A stretch of 64,000 nucleotides of DNA from Theropithecus gelada (GCF_003255815.1 NC_037673.1:13059603-13123602), one strand, 5' to 3'. Shown: positions 32,946 through 45,288, counted from the stretch's first letter. Notes: generated by a model not told the origin, from the letters alone. Program-made: numbers and translations.

Positions 32946-35945
32946 TATAATTTGCAAACTCAATACAACTTCTTTCAACACTTAAGGAACAAAAATGAAA
33001 AATCAGAGAGGAATGGCAACAAGCATTGGGTAGCACTGACATATTGGAATCGAGTGCACCATTCATTAAAAATATACATGTCTATCAGATGGTGGAACAT
33101 AGAACCATTTGAGAGGCAGCAATATTTAGACATAAAAATGGCACAGAGTAGAAAGGCAGTTTGAATTACCTATTAAATAGCAAAGGAACATGAAAGATTG
33201 CTTTCCTCTCCACTCTTTCATTCAAAGAGAATGTTAAGATTCTGTGTAAAGGAGCCATGATCCTAGACGCCATGCCTATGGACATGTTTTGTCACCTCTA
33301 ACAGCTCACAGCTCACTGTGGGAGACCTATATGTAAACAGGCAAGTTTAGAGCCATGTAGTAAATGAATAATGGAGTTTCAATTTTGAGAACATAAAGAA
33401 AGAAAAGAGCGATACCTTTTCAGCAGGGGAAATGTTATAGATAAAAGGCTTTTCAGAGGTGGTGCTGGGGCTGAGAAATAAAAAGTGAGTATTGATTCAT
33501 GAGTCAAAGTAGGAGTCAATATAGCATTATTTTCAAAAGGAATATCATGAGTAAAGTGAAGAAGGCAGGAAAAAGCACATTACAAAGAAGTAACTGAAAA
33601 CAACTTTGTATTGCTCATGAATACGTTACTAGGCAGGGAGTGGAGGGATGAGTGGCCTGAGAAGGCCATTGTTCTCTTGCAGTGGGCTTTAGACATTACT
33701 GAGTCATATGTGTCACTGAAGGCTTGAATGCATCTCTAATGCATCTAGATTTAAGCTTTAGAACGCTCCGTCTGGAGTATATGAAGAGATAGATTTAAAA
33801 GAAAAATGTTAGATGTAGAAAGACTTCTTAAGAAATAATTTGGGCCTTTACAGCACGAACGTTTAAAGAGTACACAGAGGAATATGAGCCTACAGAACAG
33901 CAAAGGAATAAATTATTAGAAAATTATAAAGAAAGCCAAAAGAGAATGGTATCTTAGAAATGACAACAGAAGCAAAATGGCATATTTCTTCTGTGTTTAT
34001 AATATATATGTGTTTCTCTCAAGCTGTTAATAACTAGTCAACGGAAAAAAAGGTTTCTCAGGCAAATATATTAGAGAAGTGCTGTTAACCAAGGAGAATT
34101 GTTTTCTTTAATTCTTTAATTAAAATTCTTGGAAATTTAGTGCCACACTTTACAACACAACCTTCCAAGAGGCACACAGAGTACACCACAGTGTGGGACA
34201 GATCAACTACAGTGAAATTCATATCCTTCAATGAGACTTTGATTCGACCAGTTGAACAAACTGTTATGCTGTATTTCTTAACTCCTCCCTCTCCTACATA
34301 ACAGCCAAAGAATCACCAATTCCTCATCATTTTATCATTTAAATATTTCTTCAATGATTCCACTTTTCTACTTTAATCACTTCCACCTAACATCCTATCA
34401 TTTTTCACACATTTTGTTAGTCTTTTACTGAGTCTTTTCCTGTATTATTTCATCAACTGCAGTATAAATAATACCTTTTATTTTTTCCCACATATTTTCT
34501 TATAACTTTTTGCTCTTCCTCCAGGGAGTATTTTGCATGAATTTCTTAGCACTTTCTAGAAAAAAAAATAAAGATAGTCTTAGGCTGATGATTTTCAAAA
34601 ACTTGGAGAATTCTAATTCCGGGGAAAATACTGATAAATTTTTGGAAAGTTGTCCATGCTGAATGCTACATAAAAAGATCACTTTTTTTTTTCTTTTAGT
34701 GAAGGAAGGTTCATAATTAGAAAGAAATAAAAAACTACAATATTTGTCCATGTATCTGAAAAAGATAACTGGCATCTTTCCTTATTATATTACTTATACA
34801 CCTGTGATTGTAGACTGCTTTTCCTCTTAAAAATAAAGTTATGATCAAGCAATCATCAAAAGCTTCCATTAGAAAACTGTTACTTTGGATAAACAACACA
34901 ATCCTTCACATGTCGTACCATGTCTTCATAATCTGGTGACCTGCCTCCTTCTCCAATCACCTGCCAATCTTCCCCCAGCCTCTGTGTTCCAGGATGATAC
35001 ATAAGAGGACTTTCTTTGACTGAAAATGGTATGCATAGCATTCCAAAAAACACAGATCTACCTGTGTTTTATCATACAAAGCAAAGGAAATACAAAAATG
35101 TGGTCAAACTTCTGTATTCATGGGTTCATCAAAGACTTCTTTCCTTCAAGAGGAATTGAATTTTAAAGAATAACTTTTCTTAAATTAGCCCTTCCTCAAA
35201 ATTTGATTTGAAAATCCTGATATACTTCAAAGATTTCCTCATTAGGTGTCAATTTAATTACTTCAACTATTATGTTTTGAAAAAATTTTAAGCCAGAGAA
35301 TTTCAAAATTATTAATCGCACAGTCTTGAATAGTGCCATAATTTTATTTTTCTGAGTGATCTATTTTGTTTCTATATTACTACTGTAATTTACAAAGAAT
35401 GTGATGCTTCTACTACATATTTTAAATAAATTCATAATTTAACAGTAATAATACATTAACATATATTATCAACATAAATATGTACAAAAACTATTTTATA
35501 AAATAATTTTTAAAAATTTTATATAGAGAAAATTCTCTGTGGTTCATTACTCAATAGGATGTGAATTCTAAATCAAATACAAAAGTAATTTTCATTTAGC
35601 TTTCTATTCTTTTTATTTTTTCTTGTGTTCTCAGTAGAAAAATATGCAAAATCCAATTTTGTAATTATTTAAAATAAAAATGAAAATGCATAAAAGAACA
35701 ATCACCTCTGAATTTGTTTTCCTCTCTTTTGCAGTCAAATTATATGAAATGATAATTTTAAAGTGATATGCCAGAAACCTTCCTGGGACTTCCCACACCT
35801 CCTCACTTTATCAGGGAAAACAATCTACCAATTTTGCTGTTTTTCCATTTTCTATTCAAATGCTAACCTCAATCAATCATGACAATTTGAACAGATTTAA
35901 ATTCTACCCAGAATGAAGAGCATTTGAATTTCAAATGATATTTGG
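32946..35945. other. unassigned AT-rich sequence
   Basis: Three kilobases without a gene or repeat I can name. Short poly(T) and poly(A) runs occur (for example 34683-34692). Open frames are all below 100 codons and featureless. Confidence 0.5.
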
Positions 35946-35948
35946 AAT

Positions 35949-35968
35949 ACACACACACACACACACAC
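35949..35968. repeat. (AC)n microsatellite
   Basis: Ten AC units. Confidence 0.9.
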
Positions 35969-36077
35969 AAATGAATTTATTTTTCTCTCAACTGATACTT
36001 AGGTTAGGATCAAACATCCTGTTTGAAAGATATAGGACCTTGAGTTCCACATGTTTTGCTGATGAAGAGTCAAAATT

Positions 36078-36920
36078 TGTAAAATATTTGAGGAGATTTA
36101 TTCTGAGCCAAATATGAGTGACCAATAGCCCTTAACACAGCTCGAGGAGATCCTAAAAACATGTGCTCAAGGCGCTCAGGCTACAGTTTGGTTTTATATG
36201 TTTTAGGGAGACATAAGGCATCAATCAATACACGTAAGAGTTGCATTGGTTCCGTCTGGAAAGGCAGGACAATTCAAAGTGTGGGGAGGCTTCCTGGTCA
36301 TAGGTGGATTTAAAGATTTTCTGATTGGCCATTAGTTGAAAGAGTTATTATCTAAAGACCTGGAGTCAACAGAAGGAAATGTTTGGGTTACGATAAGGAG
36401 TTAGAAAGATCAAGGTTCTTATTGTGCAGATAAAGCCTCCAGGTAGCAGGCTTCTGAGAGAAATGGTTGTGGATGTTTTTTATCAGACTTAAAAGGGTGC
36501 CACACTCTTAGTTAATTCTTTCCTGGATCAGAAAAAAAGATCTGGAAAGTGAAGGTGATTCTCCACAGAATGTAGATTTTCCCCACAAGAAACAGCATTG
36601 CAGGGCCTTTACAAAAACATATCAAATAAATATATTTTGGAGTAAAATATTTCCATTTATTTTAGGGCCTGTTATCTGTCATGCGATGCTACACTGGAGT
36701 CAGGTTGGAGCTGGGTATCTTATTGCTACAAAGAGCCTGTTTGGTCCAGTCCTAAGATCTGTTGTAATGTTAATGGTGGTCAGGTGTGCCTGAATTCCAA
36801 AGGGAGGAGGATATAATGAGACATATTCAACCCGTTTCTATCATGGCCTGAACTAGATTTTCAAATTTACTTTGGAATGCTAAATTTACTTTGGAAAGAC
36901 CAAAAGTGGTATTCATCAGT
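36078..36920 (-). mobile_element. ERV1-type LTR, antisense, relative of copies A and B
   Basis: Left end TGTAAAATATTTGAGG (reversed LTR end), then the reversed core shared with the 13-15 kb LTRs: TTTTAGGGAGACATAAGGCA, TCAATCAATACACGTAAGAG and TTGGTTCCGTCTGGAAAGGC. Further right, GTGCCACACTCTTAGTTAAT and GCTGGGTATCTTATTGCTAC continue a longer U3 than copies A and B have. AATAAA reads as TTTATT at about 36099 on this strand. The right limit is uncertain and no target duplication was found. Confidence 0.65.
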
Positions 36921-38630
36921 TACTTGAGGGGCGTAGAATTTTCTTTTTAATTTACACTTTGATGAAAGTCTTTATTTTTAAGTGTAAGGGAACATATTTA
37001 GAAAGAGATTGCATATACAACTGAGACTGTAGCCTCTCTTAATGCTTGGAGTGTGTACTTGGAAATTCACAGCTTCTATAACTTTGATGGAAAACTTTGA
37101 ATTAAAATATTGTATTGCATTTTCATAATCTAACAAAATAAACGTGTTTGAAAATAAATGATGTAAGCGCAACTTTCAGAAGAGCTCCTTGTGTATGGTT
37201 TGTAGTGCCAACTAGATTTAAACAGAGCAGCTGGTTCCTGGGCGGGATTCCCTGTGGTCTTGTGGATAGATCTGTTTCCAGTAGTTAGGAGACTTCTATT
37301 TTATTGTTTCTGACAAGCATAGCAGTCTGGTCACAGGTGTGGAAAGATAGCTTAAAAGAAAAAAAGCAAAACATACCCAAATTTTTGGCTGTCATTTTTA
37401 TTACATTTTCATATACATTAAACAAAAGTTATAGTTTTAAAAATGTGACATCTAAAAGCTTGTTTTATATTATTATCAGCGGAAACTCTACTTTTTATAA
37501 AATATGCATTTGCTGTGCTTACATTGTTTGTGTCCTACCTAACTTCCTCACATATATTTTAATGGATTAATAATGTAATAGTTTTTATTTATTTATTCAT
37601 TAAATCATTCATTTAGTTCAACAGGGACATCAAAAATATAACACAAAGCATAGCAGGCACAAAAATGCCATTCAAGGGCAAGACTTGTTATTAAACAGTA
37701 CACGATGTTAATTTGGTAGCTTTACAAATATTATATATTTGTTTAACTCTACTTTTGATATAAAGCAGGAATTACAGGAGTTGGATCAAGTGAAACATTG
37801 ATCATCAAATCACATGTTCTGATTACTTAAAGGGTTTTACTCTTCTCACCTTTGGCTTCCTTTATAGTTCTTATGGGAGTATATATTTCTCCTGATATAG
37901 TATTTTACTTTAATTACAGATAATTTAGTATCCAGATCTAATCCTTTTTGTAATATGTTTCACTGCATGGTTCTCCTCAATTTCTGCTGTTTTTCCTTAG
38001 TATTAATTATCCTCTTGCTTCTCTACCTCTGTAGGGTTTTATAAACTTATACATCTCCATAGTTTTATAAACCATGTATCTCAAAATAACTTAATCCTTT
38101 CTAAGATTTCAATGTGATTTTTGAGTTCTTGCAGTCTAATCATTTTAAGCATCCTGAAAAAAGCCAAAATATGAATAAAAAGACTACATTGGAGTCAGAA
38201 ATATTTTGCTGCACCACTGAAAGTATTTGTCACATGTGTAAGTTTACATACAATAGACATCCTAAGCATGGTATTAAAATATCAACAATGCAAATCCCCA
38301 GAAATGTATATAATTCTCATAGCAATTGTTCATAGTCAATGCTACAATTTAAAAATTAGAGGCAGAAGTTTTACATTAGTATTGAAACCTTAATACTCAT
38401 TGGGTGAATTGATCTCGTGAAAATGATATTCCGAGGAAAACTGTGATAAGTCTAAATGTGTTACATGCACAAAGTTCCTCTTTAGTATCTCATCTAATGG
38501 TGAGAAACTTTGGACTGCTCTAAGTGGAAGGTGGGGGTAGGGAAGCTCTGCTCTCATGTCTCTCTCCTGCCTGAGGTTTGATTAGATCAGAGGTTTCTCA
38601 GAGACCCAACAGTGTCTGCAACTTCTTTTC
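36921..38630. other. unassigned AT-rich sequence
   Basis: No gene or named repeat recognised. Confidence 0.5.
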
Positions 38631-38631
38631 T

Positions 38632-38933
38632 CTTTTTTTTTTTTTTTTTTGAGGCAGAGTCTCGCTCTCTTGCCCGGGCTGGAGTGCAGTCGCGTGATCT
38701 CAGCTCACTGTAATCTCTGCCTCCCAGGCTTAAGCGATTCTCCTGCCTCAGCCTCCCCAGTAGCTGGGACTACAGGTGCATGCCACCACACCCAGCTAAT
38801 TTTTGCACTTTTAGTAGAGACGGGGCTTCACCATGTTGGCCAGGCTGGTCGTGAACTCCTGACCTCAAGTGATCTGCCTACCTCGGTCTCCCAAAGTGCT
38901 GGGATTACAAGCGTGAGTCAATGAACCCCGTCT
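38632..38933 (-). mobile_element. AluS, antisense
   Basis: An 18-base T run, then GAGGCAGAGTCTCGCTCTC, GCCTCCCAGGCTTAAGCGAT, TTTTAGTAGAGACGGGGC and CCCAAAGTGCTGGGATTACA. A full-length dimer. Confidence 0.92.
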
Positions 38934-38939
38934 GGAATT

Positions 38940-39585
38940 TTTTTTCTTTTGAACCTCTTATTTCCTGTGCCAGCCAAGAGACTCACATCTATTCGTATTG
39001 ATGGAACAATTTGGCTTTTCATAAATTCTTATAAATTCATGGCTTTTGAAATCTCTAACAACCACATATTAAAATTTTGGCTAATTTTGTCTAAGCGTTG
39101 TGTTACATGAATTTTTTCCTTAGGGTCAATGAGTCTAGATGCTGGATCTGGGGAAGTAAACAAAGGAAAAATATAAATATCATTCATGGACCTCAGGAGG
39201 GTTGACACTTTCAGGAAGCCCATGATATCTGAGAAACAGAAAAGCAGCCTCTAATATCCAGGAGTTTGCCTCACACCCACAGGCAAGACATGGTGTTCTG
39301 TTGGACATACTTTCACAGCACATTAACAACAGACAAGGCCATTCTGTGACCATATTGAATCAACATTTTGTTTTGTAATCATGTCTACACACAGAAAAAG
39401 CAAAGCCAATGTGCATCCCCTGATTTTGGCTGAGTGACTGCTTAGTATTTATGAATTACAGCTTTTGCATCATCTGTAATCTGCCCTCTAGAAACATGAG
39501 ATGGATGGATGTACCTCAATTTAGGATTATCCCTGCTTCCTAAAAGCAATTCAGAGCCAAACTCCACTTCTTAAACTCTTCAAAA
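38940..39585. other. unassigned sequence
   Basis: No gene or named repeat recognised. Confidence 0.5.
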
Positions 39586-39595
39586 CCACCAAATA

Positions 39596-39894
39596 GCTGG
39601 GCATGATGACTCACACTTGCAATCCCAGCACTTTGGAAGGCCCAAGGCAGGCAGATCACTAGCAGCCAGAAGTTTAAGACCAGCCTGGCCAACATGGCAA
39701 ACCCCATCTCCGCTAAAAATATAAAATTATCTGGGGAAGGTGGTGTGCACCTGTAATCCCTGCTACTTGAAAGGCTGAGACATGAGAATCACTTCAATTC
39801 AGGAGGCAGAGGTTGCAGTGAGCTGAGATTTCACCACTGCATTCCAGCCTGGGTGACAGAGTGAGACTCTGTCTCAAACAAAATAAAATGAAAC
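39596..39894 (+). mobile_element. AluS, sense
   Basis: GCTGGGCATGATGACTCACA, CAATCCCAGCACTTTGGAAG, CCAGCCTGGCCAACATGGC and CCAGCCTGGGTGACAGAGTG. The 10-mer CCACCAAATA flanks it (39586-39595 and 39895-39904) as a target duplication. The tail is a short AAAC/AAAT-type sequence. Confidence 0.92.
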
Positions 39895-39904
39895 CCACCA
39901 AATA

Positions 39905-41185
39905 AGTCCATACCCTATAATAAATAAGTCTTTTTTAACACCTGTATGGGACACCCCTTAGCTCTCCATAGTGGCATGTTCCTTACTAAGATGAGTAATA
40001 AAACCAACCTGTTGAAACACAAGGTGTCGCAGGTGGTATCGACAGGTCTAAACTATCTCCATAACAATACTAAGTTGTTATTTGGCCTTTCTTCTGTTTT
40101 TGAATTTGAACTAACTATGCAAAATCAATAGCAGATAAAACTATTGGAACCCTATCACCCATAGCTTGACTGATTGTCTTGGGATTGCTACTATATTACT
40201 AGTTAATGTGTATGTCAACACCACACACTTGTGGGAAAAAAAAAAGAAAAATAGAAGAATGGCTTAAAAATGTTCTTTTAAAGCTAGTCAGATAATGTTA
40301 CATTTTAATATTCTGTGTGGTGAAATTAGAAGTACACATAAGGCACTTTTGTCGCCTACTGAAGTGTGACAGTTCATGGGTAAAAGCACATAAGGGATTG
40401 TCTGAATTCTGAACTGAAAGAGCCATATTTTCCAAGGAACAACAATTTCATTGGAAAGAATGACTAATACGCAAACTCTGGTTACTCAACTCGGGTTTTG
40501 GCAGACATTTAAGAAAATCGGCAAAATGAGCCTGTCACTTCAAAAGAAATAACTGATAGTGTTTGCTTTAAATACCAACATTTATGCCTCCCAGTTAAGA
40601 TTAGAATTTTGGAAAATCTAATGGCCACCATGAGCTTGACAGCTTCCAACACTTAAAGGAAATATATGAACATTTGAAAAATTTGCATAACTACTGAACT
40701 GATATTTTCTAAGTGGCAAATGCATGATAATCATATATATGTTAAAGATTTACCCGAAGTGCAAGATAGTCCAACTTATTTTAAGACAATAAAGTATGAA
40801 AAATTCATTGAAATAATTTCAAAGTACAAATTGCAAATAACCTTTTTTCAAGTAACTACCACATACCAAATCTTGGTGTGGTATCAAAGACAAATATCGA
40901 CAATTACCACGGAAGGTAATTCAAATATTCCTCCCATTTCCAAATATATATATCTGTGCAATTATGAATCTTTTCTCTATACATTTTTAAAAAATGAATC
41001 TGGAAAAAATTGACTGAGATATCAATAAGAAATTTCAATTGCCCTGTACTAACCCAAATATTAAATATGTATGCAAAAACTACAAAAAAGTTCTCTTGTC
41101 ATGGTTATTTTTTGACAATAGCGTTTCTATAAGAAATAGACTATTTAAGTTAACATGATAAGTGCTATTTTATTGGTATATAAAA
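39905..41185. other. unassigned AT-rich sequence
   Basis: No gene or named repeat recognised. The 97-codon frame at 40720-41013 has no domain and no supporting context. Confidence 0.5.
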
Positions 41186-41984
41186 ATATTTGTATTATTT
41201 TATTCTTACTCTGCTGTAAAAAAACTACCTGAGATTAGGTAATTTATAAAGAAAAGAGGTTTAATTGGCTCACAGTTCCGCAGACTGTACAGGAAGTATG
41301 GATGGGGAGGCCTCAGGAAACTTACAATCATAGCAGAAGGCAAAGAGGAAGGAAGCACATCTTCACAAGGCCAGAGCAGGAAGAAGAAAAAGGAGGAGGA
41401 AGTGCTACACACTTTTAAACAATCTTATAAGAAATTACTCACTATTATGAAAACAGCAAGGGGGAAATCCACCCCTATAATCCAATCACCTCCCACAGGT
41501 GCCATCCTCCAACACTGAGGATTTGCCATGAGATGAGTGGGGACACAGAGCCAAATCATATTATTTCACCCTGGCCCCTCTCAAATCTCATGTGCCTGTT
41601 ACATTGCAAAATACAATTATTCCTTTTCAACAGTTCCCCAGTCTTAACTCATTTTAGCATTAACTCAGAAGCCTACATTCCAAAGTCTCATCTAAGGGAA
41701 GGTAAGTCCCTTCTGCTTATGAGCCTGTCAAATCAAAAACAAGTTAGTTACTTCCAAGAGACAATGGGGATATAGGCTTTGAGTAAATGCTCCCCTTTCT
41801 AAAAGGATTGGCCAAAACAGAGACTGCAAGCCCCATGCAAGTCTGAAAAACAGAAGGGCAGTCATTACATCTTAAAGCTTCCAAATAATCTCCTTTGGCT
41901 CCATGCTTCACATCCAGGCCACACTGATGCAATGGGTTGTCTCCCAAGGCTTTGGACAGTTCTGCTTTTTTGGCTCTGCTGGGT

Positions 41985-42563
41985 TCACCTCCCATGGCTG
42001 CTCTCAAGGGCTGCTGTTGAATGCCTGTAGCTTTTCCAGGTGCAAGTTGCCAGTGTATCTACCATTCTAGGCTCTGGAGGATGGTGACTCTCTTCTTTCA
42101 GCTCCACTAGGCAGTGCCCCAGTGGGGACTCTGTATGGAGGCTCCAAGCCCACATTTCCACTCCATATTGCACTAGTAGAGGATCTCCATAAGGGCTCTG
42201 CCCCTGCAGCAGACTTCCTACTAGACATGCAGACATTTTTATACATACACTGAAATCTAGGTGGAGGCTCCCAAGCCTCAACTCTTGCCCTCTGTGCACC
42301 TGCAGGTTTAACACTACATGGAAGTCACCAAGGCTTATGGCTGGCACCCTCTGGAGAAGGAGCCCGAAACATACTTGGGGCCCTTTTAACCACAGCTCCA
42401 GCTGGAGTAGCTGGGATGCTGAGAGCAGTGTCTCAAGGTTGTGCAGGGGAGCGAAACCATGGGCCTGGGCCACAGAGCCATTTTTCCCTTCTAGGCCTCC
42501 AGGTCTGTGATGGTAGGGACTGCCATGAAGGTCTCTGTAATGTCTTCCAGGCGTTTTCCCCAC
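41985..42563 (-). pseudogene. MST internal second reading frame (192 codons, longest in the window)
   Basis: An uninterrupted frame in the central part of the MST internal region. Its N-terminal half is similar to the 30327-30677 frame of the other MST copy, including the words GSPYHHRPGGLEG (against GSTSYQRPGVLGG), QAHG and LLLQRV. No protease, polymerase or integrase motif is visible. The composition (Leu, His, Ser, Gly rich) does not point to a known retroviral domain. It could be conserved nucleotide sequence that happens to lack stops. Confidence 0.45.
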
Positions 42564-42783
42564 TGTCTTAGCTATAAACCTTCGGCCCCTATTTACTTAC
42601 AAAAATTTCTGCAGAATGCTTAAAAGCTGGTTTTTCTACCACATGGTCAGGCTGCACATTTTCTATACTTTTATGTTTGTTTTCCTTTCTAATATAAGTT
42701 CCAGTTTCACATTATCTCTTTGCTCATGCATATGACAAAACACTATTAGAAGCAGCAAGTTCACATCTTGAACGCATTGCTGT

Positions 42784-43038
42784 TTAGAAATTACTTTTTG
42801 TTAGATACCCTAAATCATCACTGTCAAGTCCAAAGTTCCACAAATCCCTAGAATATGGGCACAATGCCTCCAATCTCCTTGCTAAAGCAGAGAAAGAGTT
42901 ACCTTTACTCCAGTTCCCGCTAAGTTCCTCATTTCCATCTGAGACTACTTCAGCCTGTACTTCATTGTCCACATCACCATCAATATTTTGATCACAACAA
43001 TTTAACAAGCCTCTAAGAAATCCCAAACATTTCCACAT
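42784..43038 (-). pseudogene. MST internal reading frame (84 codons), truncated counterpart of the THE1 frame
   Basis: Starts ~48 bases after the 5' LTR. DNEVQAEVVSDGNEELSGNW and DLWNFGLDSDDLGYL match the other two copies. It ends early (SNF, stop) where the others continue with an EISKQQ segment, so this copy is truncated. Confidence 0.58.
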
Positions 43039-43470
43039 TTTCAGGTATCTTTATAGCAACGACCCACCTTCCAGTACCAACTTTCTGTATAAGTCAGTTC
43101 TTGCACTTCTATAGAAAACTACCTGAGACTGACTTATTTATTTTTTTAAAAAAGGAGGTTTTACTGGCTCACAGTTATGCAGGCTGTACATGAAGCATGA
43201 TGCACATAGAAATTTACAATCATGGAGAATGGTGAAGAGGAAGGAAACACATCTTCACATGACCAGAGCAGGAAAAAGAGAAGGGGGAGGTACTACAAAC
43301 TTTTAAAACAATTAGATCTCGTGAGAACTCACTCACTATCATGAAAACAGCAAAGGGAAAGGCCACCCCAATGATCTAATCACCTCCCACTAGGCCTCTC
43401 CTTCAACACTGGGGGTTACAATTCAAAATGAGATTTGGGTGAGGACAGAAATCCAAACCATATCAATATC

Positions 43471-43899
43471 AATAAATAGTATTCAGTAAAATATAAATAA
43501 ACAATATTTAAACATTTATTAGTTGTAATTACCAATATAGTAAGTAGAGAGAAAGAGAAATAGTAATTTAGACTATTTAGAACTTCTATGATAGTTTTAA
43601 ATATAAAGGCATCCTGAAAACAAAAAGTTTAAGGGCTTCTGGGTTAATATATTAAAAATATTTCCTACAACAATATTAAGCAATTAATGTATAAGTTTCT
43701 TTTCTTCCCTTTTGGAAACTGAGTACATTAATTGTAGTGCAAATAGCAGAGTCAAAGGTTACATTGGTTTTAAGACATTGTCAACATACTAAGAATACCA
43801 AAAAATTAAAAATACTATTGCTTCTTTTATATTCTGAGTTCCCAGAGTGACTCTATTTCCATGATATCCTGACCAAAATTTATTTTTAGAAAACTATTT
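43471..43899. other. unassigned AT-rich sequence
   Basis: No gene or named repeat recognised. A CTATTT word at 43894-43899 is the left candidate target duplication of the next LTR. Confidence 0.5.
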
Positions 43900-43989
43900 T
43901 GTATCAGGGGAACCAGCCCCCAGTATTTCAACGTAGGTCCTTTCTATTTTCCCTAAGTGTCAGCCAGTCTTAGAAATAAAGAGAAAGAG

Positions 43990-44114
43990 GGCCGGGCGCG
44001 GTGGCTCAAGCCTGTAATCCCAGCACTTTGGGAGGCCGAGACGGGTGGATCACGAGGTCAGGAGATCGAGACCATCCTGGCTAACACAGTGAAACCCCGT
44101 CTCTACTAAAAATA

Positions 44115-44147
<33 letters not shown>

Positions 44148-44315
44148 AGCCGGGCGAGGTGACGGGCGCCTGTAGTCCCAGCTACTCGGGAGGCTGAGGC
44201 AGGAGAATGGCGTAAGCCCGGGAGGCGGAGCTTGCAGTGAGCTGAGATGCGGCCACTGCACTCCAGCCTGGGTGACAGAGCCAGACTCTGTCTCAAAAAA
44301 AAAAAAAAAAAGAAA
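43990..44315 (+). mobile_element. young AluY with Old World monkey-type diagnostic bases
   Basis: Near-consensus full-length Alu: GGCCGGGCGCGGTGGCTCAA at the start, GATCACGAGGTCAGGAGATC, a long middle A run (44116-44146), and an A tail. Differences from human AluY are CTCAAGCC, GAGACGGG, ACTAGCCGGGCGAGG, GGCGTAAGCCC and GAGCTGAGATGCGGCC; I associate this set with cercopithecoid AluYR-type subfamilies. An 18-bp perfect target duplication AGAAATAAAGAGAAAGAG flanks it (43972-43989 and 44316-44333). It lies inside the ERVK LTR and is the youngest element recognised here. Confidence 0.93.
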
Positions 44316-44504
44316 AGAAATAAAGAGAAAGAGTACAAAGAGGGGAATTTTACAGCTGGGCCTCCAGGGGTGACATCATATATCGGTAGTTCTGTGATGT
44401 CCCCTGAGCTGCAAAACCAGCAGGTTTTTATTAAGGACTTTAAAAGGGGAGGGAGTGTACGAACAGGGAGTAGGTCACAAAGATCAAATGCTTTAAAGAG
44501 CAAT

Positions 44505-44556
44505 AAAGATCACAAGGCAAAGGGTAAAGCAAAGATCACAAGGCAAAGGGCAAAAT
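44505..44556. repeat. 26-bp tandem duplication in the ERVK LTR
   Basis: AAAGATCACAAGGCAAAGGG recurs at 44505 and 44531. Confidence 0.9.
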
Positions 44557-45108
44557 TAGAATTACTAATGAGGGTCTATGTTTGGTTGTGCACGTATTGT
44601 CTTGAAAAACATCTTAAACAACAGATAACAGGGTTCGAGAGCAGAGAACCGGTTTGACCTCAAATTTACCAGGGTGGGATCTTTTTCTCACCCTAATAAG
44701 CCTGAGGGTACTGCAGGAGACCAGGGCGTATTTCAGTCCTTATCTCAACCACATAAGACAGACACTCCCAGTGCAGCTGTTTACAGACATACCCCCAGGA
44801 ATGCATTCCTTCCACAGGGTATTAATTATTAATATTACTTGCTGGGAAAAGAATTCAGTGCTCTCTCTCCTACTTGCATGTCCATTTATAGGCTCTCTGC
44901 AAGAAGAAAAATATGGCTCTATTCTGCCCGACCCCGCAGTTAGTCAGACCTTTGGTTGTCTTCCCTTGTTCCCTAAAATCACTGTTATTCTGTTTGTTTT
45001 CAAGGTGCACTGATTTCATATTGTTAAAACACACGTTTTATAATCAATTTGTAAAATAGTGGTCCTGAGGTGACGTACATTCTCAGCTTACAAAGATAAC
45101 AGGATTAA

Positions 45109-45288
45109 GAGATTAAAGTAAAGACAGGCATAAGAAATTATAAGAGTATTCATTTTGGGAACTGATAAATGTCCATGAAAACTTACAATTTATGTTCAGA
45201 GATTACAGTAAAGATAGGTGTAAGAAATTATAAAAGTATTAATTTTCGGAACTGATAAATGACCATGAAATAATCACAATTTATGTTC
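45109..45288. repeat. ~90-bp tandem duplication in the ERVK LTR
   Basis: 45109-45198 and 45199-45288 share AAGAAATTATAA, GAACTGATAAATG and ACAATTTATGTTC at the same spacing, with scattered differences. It is probably part of the LTR family structure and not a new event. Confidence 0.85.

Larger units (their letters stand above)
41191..43465 (-). mobile_element. MST-type MaLR provirus, antisense, both LTRs
   Basis: 3' LTR 41191-41563 (373 bp), internal 41564-43085, 5' LTR 43086-43465 (380 bp). LTR blocks GGTAATTTATAAAGAAAAGA, TGCTACACACTTTTAAACAA and TCCAAACCATATCA in reverse are MST-like. Flanking 5-mers ATATT (41186-41190) and ATATC (43466-43470) match at four of five positions, a slightly mutated target duplication. 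The 5' LTR has a T-rich change at 43136-43150 absent from the 3' LTR. Two internal frames persist. Confidence 0.9.

Noticed and set aside
38649..38924. 91-codon frame
   Set aside because: It is the well-known spurious antisense reading frame of an AluS.
40720..41013. 97-codon frame in unassigned sequence
   Set aside because: AT-rich composition and no domain or exon context; length is within chance expectation for a 64-kb window read in six frames.
44081..44657. 136- and 140-codon frames overlapping on opposite strands
   Set aside because: They run through the AluY and the ERVK LTR; the Lys and Phe runs are the Alu poly(A) tracts.
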